Below are positions 61,720-62,707 of a stretch of DNA of 62,707 bases, piece after piece; the first letter of the stretch is position 1; the number at the start of each line of letters is the position of its first letter. The DNA is taken from NCBI GenBank assembly GCA_964621605.1, contig CAZUMJ010000018.1:1-62707 (forward strand), read 5' to 3'. The notes under the pieces are model-generated. The model worked only from the letters and a program-made list of their open reading frames with translations. It was not told the origin of the DNA and did not search any database. This DNA comes from CAZUMJ01 sp964621605. Lineage in GTDB: Bacteria > Actinomycetota > Acidimicrobiia > Acidimicrobiales > Iamiaceae. The position numbers and the translations under genes were made by a program.

Positions 61720-62391
61720 TCAGCCGACATCGCGGACGTCGGTGACCAGGCGACAGGGCTCGATGATGTTGAGGAGCGTGGTGTTGACGTTCCGGGACCG
61801 CTCCTCCTGCTCGGCCTCGGCCCGCCGGATCAGGTAGCAGACCAGATCAGCGGCCTGGACCAGGGGCGTTGAACGCGACCGCACGAAGTGGACCGTATCC
61901 ACAACCCGGCAGTCGGGTGTCGTGTTCTGGAACCACCGGAGGTCGAGGTTCATCCCGTCTTGTGCCTCGTGCTCGTCAGAGATGACCAGAGCATGGTCGT
62001 CTCTCTCGACACACACTTCGTGGAGGTGGCCGACCGTGTCCATCACGATCTGCCGATGCTCGGCGGAAGGCCAGTTGTGACGGCCAGCCTCGCTCTGGCG
62101 GTTGCGCCCACAGACGAGGATCTGACAGTCGGCGGACGCCAGGACCTCGAAGGCTCGGCGGTAGACAGCGATGCGAGCGCGGTGTGCTGTCCCCATCGCC
62201 TCCCAGCCGCCACGGCCCTTGTAGATCTCCCAACCATGCAGCTCGGCATCGGTCGAGACACCGAACGACCCGATCGCCCCCTCGACGACGTCGCGCAGCT
62301 GAAGCTGGACGTCGTTGACCCTGTGCGCGATCAGCGAATCTCGGGATCGGCGATCAGTGAAACCCGGGGTCCGGTGGGTGGGTTGTTCCTC
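61720..62391 (-). pseudogene. DUF3800 gene, 5' end lost to IS insertion
   Basis: About 220 residues of the frame resemble the C-terminal and middle parts of DUF3800 proteins: RAFEVLASADCQILVCGR, ISDEHEAQDGMN and a final VDTVHFVRSRSTPLVQAADLVCYLIRR. The diagnostic N-terminal YVDESG segment is missing, because the frame enters the IS21-type left end near 62393. Family members are found in mobile and defence-rich DNA and may be RNase H-like. The open frame seems to continue to 62565, but that part is IS sequence. Confidence 0.6.
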
Positions 62392-62415
62392 CTGACATCC
62401 CACTGAGGGGCGGGT

Positions 62416-62468
62416 GGTCCCTCCAGTCTGTCGTGCGACCAAGCAACGACAGATCGACTGGAGGGACC
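62416..62468. repeat. Inverted repeat before the transposase start
   Basis: GGTCCCTCCAGTC (62416-62428) and GACTGGAGGGACC (62456-62468) match perfectly, with nested TGTCGT/ACGACA (62429-62434, 62446-62451). It could be a transposase-binding pair or an RNA hairpin limiting transposase translation. Confidence 0.65.
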
Positions 62469-62475
62469 GCTGCTC

Positions 62476-62707
62476 ATGATGACGCAGGAGGAGTTCATGG
62501 ACGTGTTGGCGATGAGACGCCAGGGCATGTCGTACGTGGAGATCGGCCGGGAGCTGGGCTATCACCCGGACACGATCTCGAAGTGGTGCAAGGCGGGCGG
62601 CCCGCCGCCAGCGCGGTCGGTCGCTGATGAGGACCGGGTGATCGACCCGGTGTGGGCTGACTGTGAGGATCTCGGCGGCAGCTCGCTCGTCGTGGTGGGC
62701 TGTCGGC
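62476..62707 (+). CDS. istA: IS21-family transposase IstA, partial
   Basis: Open to the window edge from the ATG at 62476 (MMTQEEFMDVLAMRRQGMSY). The N-terminal HTH is VEIGRELGYHPDTISKW, as in IS21 IstA. The DDE domain would be beyond the window. The last ~18 codons look less like the family, which might indicate a sequence break. Confidence 0.75.
   Translation, partial: MMTQEEFMDVLAMRRQGMSYVEIGRELGYHPDTISKWCKAGGPPPARSVADEDRVIDPVWADCEDLGGSSLVVVGCR

Larger units (their letters stand above)
62393..62707 (+). mobile_element. IS21-type element, left end, truncated by window
   Basis: From TGACATCCCACTGAGG (62393 onward), which looks like a left terminal sequence, through a 13-bp inverted repeat to an IstA-type transposase start. 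The right part lies outside the window. The exact left boundary is inferred. Confidence 0.65.

Noticed and set aside
60699..61745. Long plus-strand frame ending in a GIEPAFSAWEG-type segment
   Set aside because: It is a frame shifted against the SDR gene and then runs antisense through the tRNA-Gly fragment. This peptide is a familiar annotation artefact of tRNA regions.

Overview
This is a high-GC stretch of an actinobacterial chromosome, most likely from a member of the Acidimicrobiia. It carries the replication-origin neighbourhood in a conserved order (parB-parA-rsmG-khpB-yidC-yidD-rnpA-rpmH-dnaA-dnaN-recF-pcnA), the actinobacterial block ponA/DUF5318/PadR/Ino1, a CwlM-trxA-trxB block, and enzymes typical of F420- and mycothiol-using actinobacteria. 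The assignment rests on gene order and protein motifs read by eye; no 16S gene or taxonomic marker search was available. A run of exactly 100 N shows that this is a draft scaffold.

Layout. 1-5.3 kb: a truncated secreted protein, a DUF192 lipoprotein, panB, a class A penicillin-binding protein and a DUF5318 protein. 5.4-8.0 kb: PadR regulator, inositol-phosphate synthase and a methyltransferase. 8.0-20.7 kb: the replication, partition and membrane-insertion core, with a DnaA-box cluster between dnaN and dnaA, further boxes between dnaA and rpmH, and two parS palindromes in a long gap between rsmG and parA. 20.7-29.6 kb: cell-envelope and redox genes (CwlM-like protein, thioredoxin pair, Ser/Thr kinase, DegV, DUF6049 protein, acetyltransferase). 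29.7-39.2 kb: a deacetylase-family enzyme, an orphan PilT ATPase, an NlpC/P60 hydrolase, small membrane proteins, TetR, CBS, RsgA and a membrane-anchored metalloprotease broken by the assembly gap. 39.3-47.9 kb: a sugar-acid cluster. 48.0-61.4 kb: Ddn-type reductase, Feo iron uptake, GH1 and GH5 glycosidases and assorted small oxidoreductases. 61.4 kb to the end: a tRNA-Gly 3' fragment that looks like an attachment site, followed by mobile DNA (a truncated DUF3800 gene and the start of an IS21-type element).

The most interesting system is the divergent sugar-acid cluster at 40.2-47.9 kb. It combines glucuronate isomerase (UxaC), a fructuronate-reductase-like enzyme (UxuB/mannitol dehydrogenase family), a LarA-family nickel-pincer epimerase with all expected ligand residues, a gluconokinase and an unassigned intracellular glycosidase. 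No mannonate dehydratase or KDG kinase is present in the window. Together these fit a route glucuronate -> fructuronate -> mannonate -> gluconate -> 6-phosphogluconate, in which a C2 epimerase replaces the dehydratase branch.

Two genes, rnpA and rsgA, lack any ATG/GTG/TTG start at the position their protein homology demands. rnpA appears to start at CTG, overlapping the rpmH stop, or else far upstream in a Thermus-like overlap. rsgA appears to start at ATC, six bases after a TAGCCT box. The same TANNNT-N(6-8)-start arrangement precedes at least nine other genes here, so leaderless transcription seems common in this organism.
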